A DNA stretch of 64,000 nt from Mycobacterium asiaticum (GCF_001673315.1 NZ_LZLQ01000124.1:1-64000), one strand, 5' to 3'. Numbered from the stretch's first letter, positions 42,527 through 52,515 are shown. Program-made: numbers and translations. The notes: generated by a model not told the origin, from the letters alone.

Positions 42527-43840
42527 AGCATAACCGGAACCGGCGCGGAGTCGATTGCGGCCAGCGTCGAAGAGGGCATCTCCGATGGCGCCCTGGCGCC
42601 CGGTGACGCACTGCCGTCGATCCGAGAGGTCGCCGCCCAGCTCGGCGTCAATGCCAACACCGTCGCCGCCGCCTACCGTCTGTTGCGGGAACGTGGCGCG
42701 GTCGAAACCGCCGGGCGGCGTGGTACCCGGGTACGGGGTCGGCCAGCGACCACCCCGCGATCCCTGCTCGGGGTCGCGGTGCCCCCGGGTGCGCGCGATC
42801 TCTCGACCGGCAACCCGGACCCGGCCCTGTTGCCCATCGCCACCGCGCAGTTCGGTCCGGCGACCGCCGACAAGCCGCTGCTGTATGGGCAATCGGCCAT
42901 GTCGGCCGCATTCGCCAAGCATGCCCGTGCGGAATTGGGCGCCGACCGGGTGCCGGCCGATTACTTGACCGTGACCAGCGGTGCGCTGGATGGTATCGAG
43001 CGGGTGCTGGCCGCGCACTTGCGCCCGGGGGACCGGGTCGCTGTCGAGGATCCGGGTTGGGCGAACATGCTCGATCTCGTTGCGGCGCTGGGGCTTTCCC
43101 CCGAACCCGTCAAGGTGGACGATGAAGGACCGTTGGTGCTCAGCATGGCGCGAGCGCTGCGTCGCGGTGCGCAGGCCGTCATCGTCACCACCCGCGCCCA
43201 GAATCCCACCGGTGCCGCCCTGTCCAAGGAACGCGCCGCCGCGCTGCGTAGCCTGCTGGCCGCCAAGACCAGCGACGTGTTGGTGGTCGAGGACGATCAC
43301 TGCGCCAGGATCTCCGGGGCTCCCTTGCATCCCCTCGCGGGCGCGACCCGGCGCTGGGCCTTCGTCCGCTCGGTGTCCAAGGCCTACGGACCCGACCTGC
43401 GCCTCGCGGTGCTGGCCGGTGACCGCCGCACCGTCGAGCGGGTGCACGGGCGGTTGCGGCTCGGGCCGGGATGGGTGAGCCGTTTGCTGCAAGACCTCGC
43501 GGTGCGGATGTGGACCGATGAGTCGGCGACAGACTTGGTTAATACGGCGCGCGAACGCTACACCAAAAACCGGGAGGCACTGCGGGCCGCGTTGGCCGAG
43601 CGAGACGTCGCCGCGCACGGCAGATCGGGCCTCAACGTCTGGATCCCGGTTCCCGACGAGACGGTCGCGATCACGCGACTGCTCAGCGCGGGCTGGGGTG
43701 CGGCACCCGGTACCCGGTTTCGGATGGACACGCCGCCGGGCATGCGCATCACCATCGCGGACCTGAAAGACGACGAGATCGTTCCGCTGGCCGACGCCAT
43801 TGCCGAGGCCATTCACGGGACCGGACCCGCCAGCGTGTGA
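42512..43840 (+). CDS. MocR/GntR-family transcriptional regulator with aminotransferase domain
   Basis: This 442-residue protein has an N-terminal GntR winged helix (PSIREVAAQLGVNANTVAAAYRLLRERG) linked to a class I aminotransferase-like domain. The PLP lysine lies in VRSVSKAYGPDLRLAV, with VTTRAQNPTGA and VVEDDHCARI as cofactor-binding segments. MocR proteins use PLP or an adduct as signal rather than as an enzyme cofactor. PdxR is the best known member, but here the divergent partner is a PPOX-like flavoprotein, so a role in vitamin B6 or amine sensing is inferred. Confidence 0.92.
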   Translation: MPVRYSITGTGAESIAASVEEGISDGALAPGDALPSIREVAAQLGVNANTVAAAYRLLRERGAVETAGRRGTRVRGRPATTPRSLLGVAVPPGARDLSTGNPDPALLPIATAQFGPATADKPLLYGQSAMSAAFAKHARAELGADRVPADYLTVTSGALDGIERVLAAHLRPGDRVAVEDPGWANMLDLVAALGLSPEPVKVDDEGPLVLSMARALRRGAQAVIVTTRAQNPTGAALSKERAAALRSLLAAKTSDVLVVEDDHCARISGAPLHPLAGATRRWAFVRSVSKAYGPDLRLAVLAGDRRTVERVHGRLRLGPGWVSRLLQDLAVRMWTDESATDLVNTARERYTKNREALRAALAERDVAAHGRSGLNVWIPVPDETVAITRLLSAGWGAAPGTRFRMDTPPGMRITIADLKDDEIVPLADAIAEAIHGTGPASV

Positions 43841-43906
43841 ATCGGACCAGCAACCAGCCGAAAGCGCCACATCGCCATGTCATAAGACCCTCGGCCCCGG
43901 CCCTTA

Positions 43907-43939
43907 CCGGATCCTTGCCGAATCCTTGCCGGATCCTTG
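43907..43939. repeat. 11-bp tandem repeat, three copies, between mocR and treZ
   Basis: CCGGATCCTTG, CCGAATCCTTG and CCGGATCCTTG follow each other directly between two convergent genes. No gene is visible from 43841 to 43979. Confidence 0.75.
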
Positions 43940-43979
43940 GCGTGAACGGGGTCCGGAAGATCGGGCCGATCGCGACGAA

Positions 43980-45716
43980 CTATTCAGCTATGCGCAGGAC
44001 GGCGAAGGAGTGCGCGGGCAGCTTGGTGGCGTTGTCACCGATCTTCGGTGCGTCCCAGGCCAACACCAGCTCGCCGCTCACCGGAACCGTGACGGGGTCG
44101 GCGCCCAGGTTGCAGATGATAGCAATGGTGCTGCGGCGCATGGCGATCCACTGCTTCTCCTGGTCGTAGTCGACGCTGAGGTGATCCAGCCAGGGGTCGG
44201 TCAAGTCAGGCTCGTTGCGGCGCAGTGCGATCAGGTCGCGATAGGTCTGCAGCAGCCTGGCGTGTTCGTCGGCGTTCACCTCGGTCCAGATCAGCTTGGA
44301 CCGCTCGAAGGTTTGCAGATCCTGCGGATCGGGGATCTCGTCGGCGTCCCAGCCGTGCTCGGCGAATTCCGCTTTGCGCCCATCCCGGGTGGCTTGCGCC
44401 AGTTCCGGTTCGGGATGTGAGCTGAAGAACTGAAATGGGCTCGACGCGCCCCACTCCTCACCCATGAAAAGCATTGTCGTAAAAGGGGATCCGAGCACCA
44501 GAGCGGCCTTGACCGCGAGCTGGCCGCCAGTCAGGTTCTGCGAGGGCCGATCCCCGAGGGCCCGATTTCCGACCTGGTCGTGAGTGCAGGTGTAGGCCAC
44601 CAGCCTGGTCGCTGGAATCCCGGTTTCTTCCGCCGTGTCCAGTGGTCGTCCGTGTCGTCGCCGCCGGAACGACGAATAGGTGCCTGCGTGGAAGAAGCCG
44701 TGGCGCAGCGTCTGCGCCAGCGTGGCCAGCGAACCGAAATCGGCATAGTAGCCCTGACGTTCACCGGACACCGCGGTGTGAATGGCGTGGTGGATGTCAT
44801 CGGCCCACTGCGCGGTCATCCCGTGGCCGCCCCGGTCACGCGGGGTGATCATCCGCGGATCGTTCAGGTCGCTCTCGGCTACCAGTGCCAGGGGGCGGCC
44901 CAATTGCCTTGACAGCCAGTCGGTCTCGGTAGCCAGCTCCTCCAGTATGGGTATGGCGGTGGTGTCCACCAGGGCGTGCACGGCGTCCAGACGTAAGCCG
45001 TCGGCATGAAAATCACGCATCCAGCGCAATGCGCACCCGATGATGTAGTGCCGGACCTCGTCGGAGTCGGCGTCGGCGATGTTGATGCCCTCGCCCCAGG
45101 GGTTGCTGGCCGACGACAGGTACGGCCCGAACTTCGGCAGGTAGTTGCCCGAGGGCCCCAAATGGTTGAACACCGCGTCGATCAATACGCCCAAACCACG
45201 CGCGTGGCAGGCGTCGACCAGCCGGACCAGCCCGTCCGGGCCTCCGTACGGTTCGTGCACGCTATACCAGAGCACCCCGTCATAACCCCAACCATGGGTG
45301 CCGGCAAAGGAATTGACCGGCATCAGCTCGACGAAGTCGACCCCGAGCTCCACGAGGTAGTCCAGCTTCTGGATCGCGGCGTCGAAGGTGCCCTCCGGTG
45401 TGAACGTGCCTACGTGCAACTCGTAGATCACCGCACCCTCGACCGACCGGCCGGGCCAGTCGGCGTCGGTCCAGGCGGCCTCGGCGGGATCCCACAGTTG
45501 CGAACGATCGTGTACCCCGTCGGGCTGGCGGGGCGAACGCGGATCGGGCAGCACCGTGGAGGCGTCGTCGAGCAGGAACCCGTAGCGTGCATCGGGCGGA
45601 GCGTCCACCTCCGCATGCCACCAGCCGTCCTGGGACCGCGACATGTCATGCACGACGCCATCGACGTCGAGCCGCACCCGCTCGGGTTTGGGCGCCCACA
45701 CCCGGAATTCAGGCAT
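43980..45716 (-). CDS. treZ: Maltooligosyltrehalose trehalohydrolase
   Basis: This 578-residue glycoside hydrolase family 13 enzyme releases free trehalose from maltooligosyl-trehalose made by TreY. An N-terminal carbohydrate-binding domain (MPEFRVWAPKPERVRLDVDG) precedes the barrel. The catalytic Asp is in DGLRLDAVHALVD, the acid in LVAESDLNDPR, and the last Asp in CTHDQVGN. It is the third gene of the treX-treY-treZ operon; its start overlaps the treY end by eight bases. Trehalose is the core of mycobacterial cord-factor-type glycolipids, including the lipooligosaccharides suggested by the pks locus. Confidence 0.97.
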   Translation of the reverse strand: MPEFRVWAPKPERVRLDVDGVVHDMSRSQDGWWHAEVDAPPDARYGFLLDDASTVLPDPRSPRQPDGVHDRSQLWDPAEAAWTDADWPGRSVEGAVIYELHVGTFTPEGTFDAAIQKLDYLVELGVDFVELMPVNSFAGTHGWGYDGVLWYSVHEPYGGPDGLVRLVDACHARGLGVLIDAVFNHLGPSGNYLPKFGPYLSSASNPWGEGINIADADSDEVRHYIIGCALRWMRDFHADGLRLDAVHALVDTTAIPILEELATETDWLSRQLGRPLALVAESDLNDPRMITPRDRGGHGMTAQWADDIHHAIHTAVSGERQGYYADFGSLATLAQTLRHGFFHAGTYSSFRRRRHGRPLDTAEETGIPATRLVAYTCTHDQVGNRALGDRPSQNLTGGQLAVKAALVLGSPFTTMLFMGEEWGASSPFQFFSSHPEPELAQATRDGRKAEFAEHGWDADEIPDPQDLQTFERSKLIWTEVNADEHARLLQTYRDLIALRRNEPDLTDPWLDHLSVDYDQEKQWIAMRRSTIAIICNLGADPVTVPVSGELVLAWDAPKIGDNATKLPAHSFAVLRIAE

Positions 45717-48009
45717 CGTTGCGCTCCAGGAGTATGACGGGCAGGTCGGCGAACAATTCCACGGCGGAGACAGGTCCGCTTGCCATGGCGCCGGTCAGGG
45801 TGTCAGTCCAGGAACCCTCGGGCAATGGCAGCACCGTGTTGCCCCACCCGGTGTCGTTCAGCCGCACCGTCCAACGCGTTACCGCGACCACGACCTTGCC
45901 GCCGCGGCTGAACGCCACGATGTGGTCACTGGCGTCTCCGCTGGCAAGCACCGGAACGTAGTCGCCCTGCAGGAAGCATTCCGGACGGGAGCGGCGCAGC
46001 CGAAGCGCGGTGGCGACGACGCGGATCTTGGGATGCTGCAAGTCGTTGAGCGCGGCTCGCCGGGTGGCGTAGTCCACTTCCCGACGGTTGTCCGGGTCGA
46101 CCAGGCTGTCATCCCACAGCTCCGTGCCCTGGTACACATCGGGTATGCCCGGCACGGTCAGCGCTAGCAGCTTTTGGCCCAGCGCGTCGCTTGCGCCGTG
46201 CGGATTGAGCTGACCGACGAGTTCGGTCAGCGCCCCGGCCACGGGACCGTCCAGCACGGTGTCCAGCCAGCGGTGGACGGCTCCCTCGAATTCAGTGTCG
46301 GGATCGTTCCAGGTCGTGTGCAGTGCCGCTTCCCGGATCGCCTTCTCGGCGTAACCGTGCAGCCGCTCCCGCAGGGAATCGGTGATCTCACCGCTGACCG
46401 GCCAGACGCCGAAGATGTTCTGCCACAAGAAATGTCCGGTCGCTTTGTCCGGGGCGGGCGCCTGATTCCCCCAGCGCGCCATGAACTCCGTCCACAGCGA
46501 CGGGACCTGGGAGAGCACCCCGATGCGGGCGCGCACATCTTCCCCGCGTTTGGTGTCGTGAGTGGTCAGTGTCGTCATCGCCTGCGGCCACATCCGGGCG
46601 CGGGTCACGGCACTCTGATGAAACTCGGCCGCACCGACGCCGAAGCGGTGCGGTTCCCCCCCGACCTCGTTGAGCGAGACCAGGCGTGCGTCGCGATAGA
46701 ACAGGCAGTCTTCGACGGACTTGGCGGTGACCGCGCCGCACAGCTGCTGCAGCCGGGCAGCGGGTTCCTCACCACCGGCCAACGCGGCGGCCAGCACCTG
46801 CAACGCTGGACCCAATTCCGGTTGCGCAGCTTCTGTTTTCGCCAAAGCTGTAGGCAGAATCGCCGCGAGACCCTGGTAGTCGGAACGGTAGACGTCGATG
46901 TGGGTGAGCAGCGCGGCCACGGCATCGGGCAGCAGCGGATCGTCGGCATTAGCGGTGGCCACGATGCTGCGGCGCAACCGGGCCAGCTCACTGCCCAAGG
47001 TGTCGGTGGCGGCGCGGATCTTCAGCTCGGTCAACATCTGCGGCATGGCGCCATAGTCCACACCGGCGGATTCGACCAGCTCGGTGAGCGCCGGCTCCCC
47101 ACTGGGGTCGATGAAGACCCCACCGACCTCGCGCAGCACGTCGTAACCGGTGGTGCCTGCCACCGGCAGGGTCGGTTCCAGGGCCTCGTCGACGGCCAGG
47201 ATCTTTTCGACCACGATCCAGGCGTCCGGTCCGAGCAATTCCCGCAACCACACCAAATAGCCTGCCGGATCGGACAATCCGTCGGGATGGTCGATTCGTA
47301 CCCCGTCGACGATGCGCGCACTGACCCAGCGGGCCACCTCGGCGTGGCTGGCGTCGAACACCGACCGATCCTCCTGGCGCAGTCCGGCCAGCGAAGTGAT
47401 CGAAAAGAACCGGCGATAGCCGACCACCCCGTTGCGCCAGCCCACCAGGCGGTAATGCTGGCGGTCGTGCACCTCAGGTCCGGTGCCGGTCTCGGTGCCC
47501 GGTGCGATCGGAAACGCCAGATCACCCAATCTCAGCACATCACCGTCGACGGTCAGATCCGCGGCATCGTCGTCAGATCCCAACACCGGCAGGATGATTC
47601 GGCCCGACTCGTCAAGGGTCCAGTCGATATCGAAGAAGGATGCATACTCGGAGTCTCTGCCGTGCCGCAGCAGATCCCACCACCAGGCGTTCTGCTCGGG
47701 TTTGTCGACACCGACATGGTTGGGCACGACGTCGACGATCAATCCCATACCGCGGGCCCGCGCCGCCGCCGCCAACCGGTTCAACGCATCCGGGCCGCCG
47801 AGCTCGGCTGACACCGTCTCCGGGTTGGTGACGTCATAGCCGTGCGACGAGCCGCTTACGGCGGTCAGGATCGGCGACAGGTAGAGGTGTGAAACCCCGA
47901 GGTCGTCGAGGTAGTCCAGCAGGTCCTCAGCGTCGCTGAGGGTGAAGGCGAACCCGCTCGAGGCACCCCGCAGCTGCAACCGGTAGGTTGCCGAAATTGG
48001 AAAAACCAT
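45709..48009 (-). CDS. treY: Maltooligosyltrehalose synthase
   Basis: This 766-residue GH13 enzyme isomerises the terminal alpha-1,4 link of glucan chains to the alpha-1,1 link of trehalose. It starts FPISATYRLQLRGASSGFAF, with YLSPILTAVSGSSHGYDVTN and VDVVPNHVGVDKPEQN early, the catalytic Asp in VRIDHPDGLSDP and the acid in IVVEKILAVDE. Extra insertions typical of TreY make it longer than other GH13 members. The ATG at 48009 is three bases after the treX stop. Confidence 0.97.
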   Translation of the reverse strand: MVFPISATYRLQLRGASSGFAFTLSDAEDLLDYLDDLGVSHLYLSPILTAVSGSSHGYDVTNPETVSAELGGPDALNRLAAAARARGMGLIVDVVPNHVGVDKPEQNAWWWDLLRHGRDSEYASFFDIDWTLDESGRIILPVLGSDDDAADLTVDGDVLRLGDLAFPIAPGTETGTGPEVHDRQHYRLVGWRNGVVGYRRFFSITSLAGLRQEDRSVFDASHAEVARWVSARIVDGVRIDHPDGLSDPAGYLVWLRELLGPDAWIVVEKILAVDEALEPTLPVAGTTGYDVLREVGGVFIDPSGEPALTELVESAGVDYGAMPQMLTELKIRAATDTLGSELARLRRSIVATANADDPLLPDAVAALLTHIDVYRSDYQGLAAILPTALAKTEAAQPELGPALQVLAAALAGGEEPAARLQQLCGAVTAKSVEDCLFYRDARLVSLNEVGGEPHRFGVGAAEFHQSAVTRARMWPQAMTTLTTHDTKRGEDVRARIGVLSQVPSLWTEFMARWGNQAPAPDKATGHFLWQNIFGVWPVSGEITDSLRERLHGYAEKAIREAALHTTWNDPDTEFEGAVHRWLDTVLDGPVAGALTELVGQLNPHGASDALGQKLLALTVPGIPDVYQGTELWDDSLVDPDNRREVDYATRRAALNDLQHPKIRVVATALRLRRSRPECFLQGDYVPVLASGDASDHIVAFSRGGKVVVAVTRWTVRLNDTGWGNTVLPLPEGSWTDTLTGAMASGPVSAVELFADLPVILLERNDA

Positions 48010-48012
48010 GAG

Positions 48013-50205
48013 TCACAACGTCTTACGTAGGATGAGAACGGAACGGCCGGCCAGCGAAACTTCTTCGCCCCGGCTGACGACCCGTTCGGCGACACCGGTC
48101 GGGCTGGTGGTGTCCAACTCGACCGTCCACTGTTGGGCGTAGTCACCGAGCGGCATGACGAAGGTGACCTCCTGGTCGTGAGCGTTGAAGCACAGCAGGA
48201 ACGAGTCGTCGACCACGCGTTCGCCGCGACGATTCGGCTCGGGCAGCGCCCGGCCGTTGAGGAACACCGCAATGCTCTTGCCGAAGTCGTTGTCCCAGTC
48301 CTGCACTGTCATCTCTTGACCGGACGGGGTCAGCCAGGCGATGTCGTGGCCGTCGGGCCCGCTTCGCACCGGCTGGCCCTGCAAGAAGCGACGCCGGCGG
48401 AAAATCGGGTGCTTCCTACGCAGTCGCGTCACCTTCTTGGCGAAGGTCAGCTGGTCGGCGTTCGTCTCCACCAATGACCAGTCCATCCACGACAATTCGG
48501 AGTCCTGGCAGTACACGTTGTTGTTGCCGAGCTGGGTGCGTCCGATTTCGTCACCGTGGGAGATCATCGGGGTGCCCTGGCTGACCATGAGCGTCACCCA
48601 GAAGTTTCGCATCTGCTGGCAACGCACTTCGAGTATGTCCGGGTCGTCGGTGGGGCCTTCGACGCCGCAGTTCCAGGACCGGTTGTGGCTTTCGCCGTCG
48701 CGGTTGTCCTCGCCGTTGGCCTCGTTGTGCTTTTCGTTGTACGACACCAGATCATGCAACGTGAATCCGTCGTGAGCCGTGACGAAGTTGATGCTGGCAC
48801 TCGGACGGCGGCCGGTGGCTTCATACAGGTCCGACGACCCGGTCAGCCGGGAAGCGAATTCGCCCAGGGTTGCGGGCTCGCCCCGCCAGTAGTCGCGCAC
48901 AGTGTCGCGGTATTTCCCATTCCATTCGGTCCACAAACCTGGGAAGTTGCCGACCTGATAGCCGCCTTCACCGATATCCCATGGCTCGGCAATCAATTTC
49001 ACTTGGCTGACGACCGGGTCCTGCTGCACCAGGTCGAAAAATGCTGACAGGCGGTCGACATCGTAGAACTCGCGAGCCAGCGTGGCCGCCAGATCGAAGC
49101 GGAAGCCGTCGACGTGCATCTCCAGCACCCAGTACCGCAGTGAGTCCATGATCAGCTGCAGGGTGTGCGGGTGGCGCACGTTGAGACTGTTGCCGGTGCC
49201 GGTGAAGTCTTTGTAGTGGCGCAGATCCCCATCGACGAGCCGGTAGTAGGCGGCGTTGTCGATCCCGCGGAAATTGATGGTCGGGCCGAGATGATTGCCT
49301 TCGGCGGTGTGGTTGTAGACCACATCGAGGATGACCTCGATGCCGGCTTCGTGGAAGCTGCGCACCATCGACTTGAACTCGGCGACCGCGCCGCCGGGCT
49401 TGCGGGTGGCCGCATACTGATAGTGCGGGGCAAGAAAGCCAAATGTGTTGTAGCCCCAGTAGTTTCGCAATCCCAGGTCCAGTAGCCGATGGTCGTGCAT
49501 GAACTGGTGAACGGGCATCAGTTCGATGGCGGTGACGTTCAGTGACTTGAGGTGGTCGATGATCACCGGGTGCGCCAATCCGGCATAGGTGCCACGCAGT
49601 TCCTGCGGGATGCCGGGGTGTGTCTGGGTCATGCCCTTCACGTGCGCCTCGTAGATCACCGTTTCGTGGTAAGGGGTGCACGGTGCCCGATCCGACGCCC
49701 AGTCGAAGAACGGGTTGATCACCACGGAGGTCATGGTGTGGCCCAGCGAATCGACCATCGGGGGAGTGCCGGTTGCCGAAGGATCCTCGGCAGCGGCCGC
49801 CAGGTCATAGGAGAACAGCGCCTGCCCGAAGTCGAAGTCGCCGACGAACGATTTGCCGTACGGGTCCAACAGCAGCTTGCTGGGATCGCACCGCAGACCG
49901 GCATCCGGGTCAAACGGGCCGTGTACCCGGAACCCGTAACGCTGACCGGGCGTGACGTAGGGGAGGTAGCAGTGCCAGATGTACCCGTCGACCTCGTCGA
50001 GGTTGATCCGGGTTTCGGTGCCGTCGCGCGCGATCAAGCACAGCTCAACCCGGTCAGCAACCTCGGAGAACAACGAAAAGTTCGTGCCGGCACCGTCATA
50101 CGTCGCGCCGAGCGGAAACGGCGTGCCGGGCCAGACCGTCGTCAGCGCGGGCGGCGTGTCGGCCCCGTCGAACGCAGTTTCGGTTCCTCGCTCGGTGGAA
50201 GCCAT
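48013..50205 (-). CDS. treX: Glycogen debranching enzyme (isoamylase type)
   Basis: This 730-residue GH13 enzyme (also called GlgX) removes alpha-1,6 branches from glycogen to feed TreY. The N-terminal CBM48-like domain (FPLGATYDGAGTNFSLFSEVADRVEL) is followed by the barrel with VVYNHTAEGNHLGP, catalytic Asp in VDGFRFDLAATLARE, acid in IAEPWDIGEGGY and final Asp in FVTAHDGFTLHDLV. The start ATG at 50205 has AAGG seven bases upstream; the GTG at 50208 is an alternative. It is the first gene of the trehalose operon. Confidence 0.97.
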   Translation of the reverse strand: MASTERGTETAFDGADTPPALTTVWPGTPFPLGATYDGAGTNFSLFSEVADRVELCLIARDGTETRINLDEVDGYIWHCYLPYVTPGQRYGFRVHGPFDPDAGLRCDPSKLLLDPYGKSFVGDFDFGQALFSYDLAAAAEDPSATGTPPMVDSLGHTMTSVVINPFFDWASDRAPCTPYHETVIYEAHVKGMTQTHPGIPQELRGTYAGLAHPVIIDHLKSLNVTAIELMPVHQFMHDHRLLDLGLRNYWGYNTFGFLAPHYQYAATRKPGGAVAEFKSMVRSFHEAGIEVILDVVYNHTAEGNHLGPTINFRGIDNAAYYRLVDGDLRHYKDFTGTGNSLNVRHPHTLQLIMDSLRYWVLEMHVDGFRFDLAATLAREFYDVDRLSAFFDLVQQDPVVSQVKLIAEPWDIGEGGYQVGNFPGLWTEWNGKYRDTVRDYWRGEPATLGEFASRLTGSSDLYEATGRRPSASINFVTAHDGFTLHDLVSYNEKHNEANGEDNRDGESHNRSWNCGVEGPTDDPDILEVRCQQMRNFWVTLMVSQGTPMISHGDEIGRTQLGNNNVYCQDSELSWMDWSLVETNADQLTFAKKVTRLRRKHPIFRRRRFLQGQPVRSGPDGHDIAWLTPSGQEMTVQDWDNDFGKSIAVFLNGRALPEPNRRGERVVDDSFLLCFNAHDQEVTFVMPLGDYAQQWTVELDTTSPTGVAERVVSRGEEVSLAGRSVLILRKTL

Positions 50206-50247
50206 CACTTGACCTTAATGCCGACAAGGTGGCGCCGGAGGGTGTCC

Positions 50248-52392
50248 TCACCACCAACCGGTGATTGCCGCGATCTGCCGGCCCAGCTCAGGTGCAAGTG
50301 TTCGCATATAGGTCGCTGTCAGGTGATGAGGGTCACGGTAAATGAGCACGTTTCCCTCCACGGCGCGACAGACGTCGGGTCGGCATATCGCGTCGGACAG
50401 GTCGAGCGGTTTCAGCAGCGGGAACTGGGCGACGAAGTCCAGCGTGCCGTTGTGCTCGCTGAGCAACTCGCTGCGTTTGATGCCACAGGAGGTCGAGTTG
50501 CCGGCTTTGGCCAGGCAGTCGGCGGGGTTGTACGGATTGCCGTCCTTGACCAGCCAGGGTGTGTCGCGCACACCCAGGATCGGAATATTGTTGTCGGACA
50601 ACGTCTGCCAGATTCCGATGTAGGTCGCGGGCATCACGTCACCGGGTTTGATGTTCCAGGGCCGCGTCGAGGTGGTGAACACGTAGTCGGGACGGTCGCT
50701 GACCAGTTTGGCCATGGTCGTCTCCACCCATTCCCGGCACTGGGGATAGGGGGCGTTGTTGCCCATGATCAGCGGGACCTGTTCGGTGGACAGCGCGCAG
50801 CCCATCTTCAGATACGTCACCACCCGGAAGTGGTGCAGACGGCCGAGCAGGTCCAGCGCGGGCAGCCAGTGTTCGGCGTGGGAGCCACCGGCCAGGGCGA
50901 TGGTTCTGGGCGCGTTGTCGTCGCCGTATGTGCAATTCACCACCGCGGGGTTGGCGAAGTCGCTGATGCAACCGTCCCGGGTGGAAGCCGGTAGGTCCTC
51001 CCGGACTTCAAGCACGGTGGGTCGCATCCGCAGTGAGGGCACCCGCACGTGATCGACCAACGCCCGCGCCCCGGGATAGTCGTTCGCGCTGAGCCCGCTG
51101 AGCTCCTTGCCGGACGCGCGTTCGACCATCAGGTGCTCACGCCAGGTGAACGAGGTCGCCGTGAGCGTGACACCCAGCAGCACGACCACCGACCCCAACA
51201 CCATCGTCGGCCGGCGCATGCGCTGCCGCCACGGGATCGACGCGGCACGTTGCGCGGTGGGCCGGTAGCGCAGCGGGTCCTCGACGTGCCGGGTGGTCAG
51301 GTACGCCAGCACGCCCGACACCAGCAGCACCGCTGCACCTTCGATGAAGTTGGCGTGCTTGTGGCCGGTGTAGGCGAGCCAGAAGATCAGCAGCGGCCAA
51401 TGCCACAAGTACAGGGAGTACGCCATCGCCCCGAGGGTGACCAGCGGACCGACCGCCAGGATCCGGTTGGGTGCGGGCATGCGGCCGCGAGTGTCCGGCC
51501 GGGCCGCCATGTTTGCTCCGGCCAGGATCATCAGCATGGCGGCACCCACGGGTACCAGTGCCCACGGCCCGGGGAATTCGTTGACGCCGTCGATCAGGGC
51601 GCCGCAGGACAGGATTGCGCCCAACGCCACCGTCGCCACCACGGTGCGCACCCACATGGGCCAACGGATGACGGGGACCAGGGCCCCGACCAGCGCGCCC
51701 AGCAACAGTTCCCAGCCACGCGCAAAGCTGTTGTAGTAGGCGATCGGCTGATACGTGCGATGGGCCACGATCGCGTAGCCGAACGAGGCCACCGTCAGCG
51801 CGCTCAACACCACCACGAACAGGGTTCGCTGGTGCTTGCCCGCTAATCCGCGCAACAAATATGCGATTCCGGCGATCAGGAACAGGAACGCCAGATAGAA
51901 CTGACCCTGCACGGACATCGACCAGATGTGCTGCAGTGGGCTGACCGCCTCCCCGGCGCGCAGGTAGTCCGCCGTCGAGTGGGCCAACTCCCAGTTCTGG
52001 TAGTAGCCGAGGCTGGCCAGACTCTGATCGGCGAATGTCTCCCACCGCGTCTGCGGCTGGATCAGCACGGTCAGCAGTGCGCACCCGGCGAGGACCACCA
52101 CCAGGGCCGGTAGCAACCGGCGCACCAGCCGTACGACTTGGGTCACCGGCGACAGCGACCCGCTGAGCGCGGACCGAAGAACTTTGCCGCCGAAGAAGAA
52201 ACCGGACAGCGCCAAAAAGACATCCACTCCACCGGACACCCGTCCGAACCAGACGTGGAAGGCGGCCACCAACGCGATCGCTATCCCGCGCAAGCCGTCG
52301 AGGTCGTGGCGGTAGAAGCCCGCAGTACGGGTCCCCATTGCGTCCGGCTCCGTGCTGGTAGCCGGTAAGGGAAGCGGTGTCTGCGTCTGCAT
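50248..52392 (-). CDS. Membrane acyltransferase with C-terminal SGNH domain (Rv1565c-like)
   Basis: This 714-residue polytopic protein belongs to the OafA/YrhL acyltransferase-3 family, which acylates cell-surface sugars. The first conserved block is FYRHDLDGLRGIAIALVAAFH, followed by about ten membrane spans including the WPLLIFWLAY helix. The periplasmic C-terminus has an SGNH hydrolase fold: the Ser in IALAGGSHAEHW and the C-terminal Asp/His in RDPHHLTATYM. Such fusions transfer acetyl or longer groups to extracellular glycans. The ATG at 52392 (MQTQTPLPL) is preferred; the open frame continues further upstream without support. It lies downstream of ripD on the same strand. Confidence 0.93.
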   Translation of the reverse strand: MQTQTPLPLPATSTEPDAMGTRTAGFYRHDLDGLRGIAIALVAAFHVWFGRVSGGVDVFLALSGFFFGGKVLRSALSGSLSPVTQVVRLVRRLLPALVVVLAGCALLTVLIQPQTRWETFADQSLASLGYYQNWELAHSTADYLRAGEAVSPLQHIWSMSVQGQFYLAFLFLIAGIAYLLRGLAGKHQRTLFVVVLSALTVASFGYAIVAHRTYQPIAYYNSFARGWELLLGALVGALVPVIRWPMWVRTVVATVALGAILSCGALIDGVNEFPGPWALVPVGAAMLMILAGANMAARPDTRGRMPAPNRILAVGPLVTLGAMAYSLYLWHWPLLIFWLAYTGHKHANFIEGAAVLLVSGVLAYLTTRHVEDPLRYRPTAQRAASIPWRQRMRRPTMVLGSVVVLLGVTLTATSFTWREHLMVERASGKELSGLSANDYPGARALVDHVRVPSLRMRPTVLEVREDLPASTRDGCISDFANPAVVNCTYGDDNAPRTIALAGGSHAEHWLPALDLLGRLHHFRVVTYLKMGCALSTEQVPLIMGNNAPYPQCREWVETTMAKLVSDRPDYVFTTSTRPWNIKPGDVMPATYIGIWQTLSDNNIPILGVRDTPWLVKDGNPYNPADCLAKAGNSTSCGIKRSELLSEHNGTLDFVAQFPLLKPLDLSDAICRPDVCRAVEGNVLIYRDPHHLTATYMRTLAPELGRQIAAITGWW

Positions 52393-52414
52393 GATCACCG
52401 CTAACTTACCGAAA

Positions 52415-52498
52415 CCGCCACTTGCTCCTGAGCGCTCGTTCGGGCGAGCCGCTCGTGCTCTCGTTGACGTGGCGCCGTCGGAGAGGAGCAAGTGGCGG
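52415..52498. repeat. 15-bp perfect inverted repeat in the ripD-acyltransferase gap
   Basis: The arms CCGCCACTTGCTCCT (52415-52429) and AGGAGCAAGTGGCGG (52484-52498) are exact inverted complements around a 54-base spacer that itself contains GCTCG/CGAGC. The structure starts 18 bases after the ripD stop and ends 23 bases before the acyltransferase start, so it could terminate ripD mRNA or structure the leader of the next gene. Confidence 0.8.
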
Positions 52499-52515
52499 TG
52501 GCGGTGCTGCGGGGG

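Noticed and set aside
46174..47811. A 545-codon plus-strand frame over treY
   Set aside because: Antisense shadow of a certain GH13 gene.
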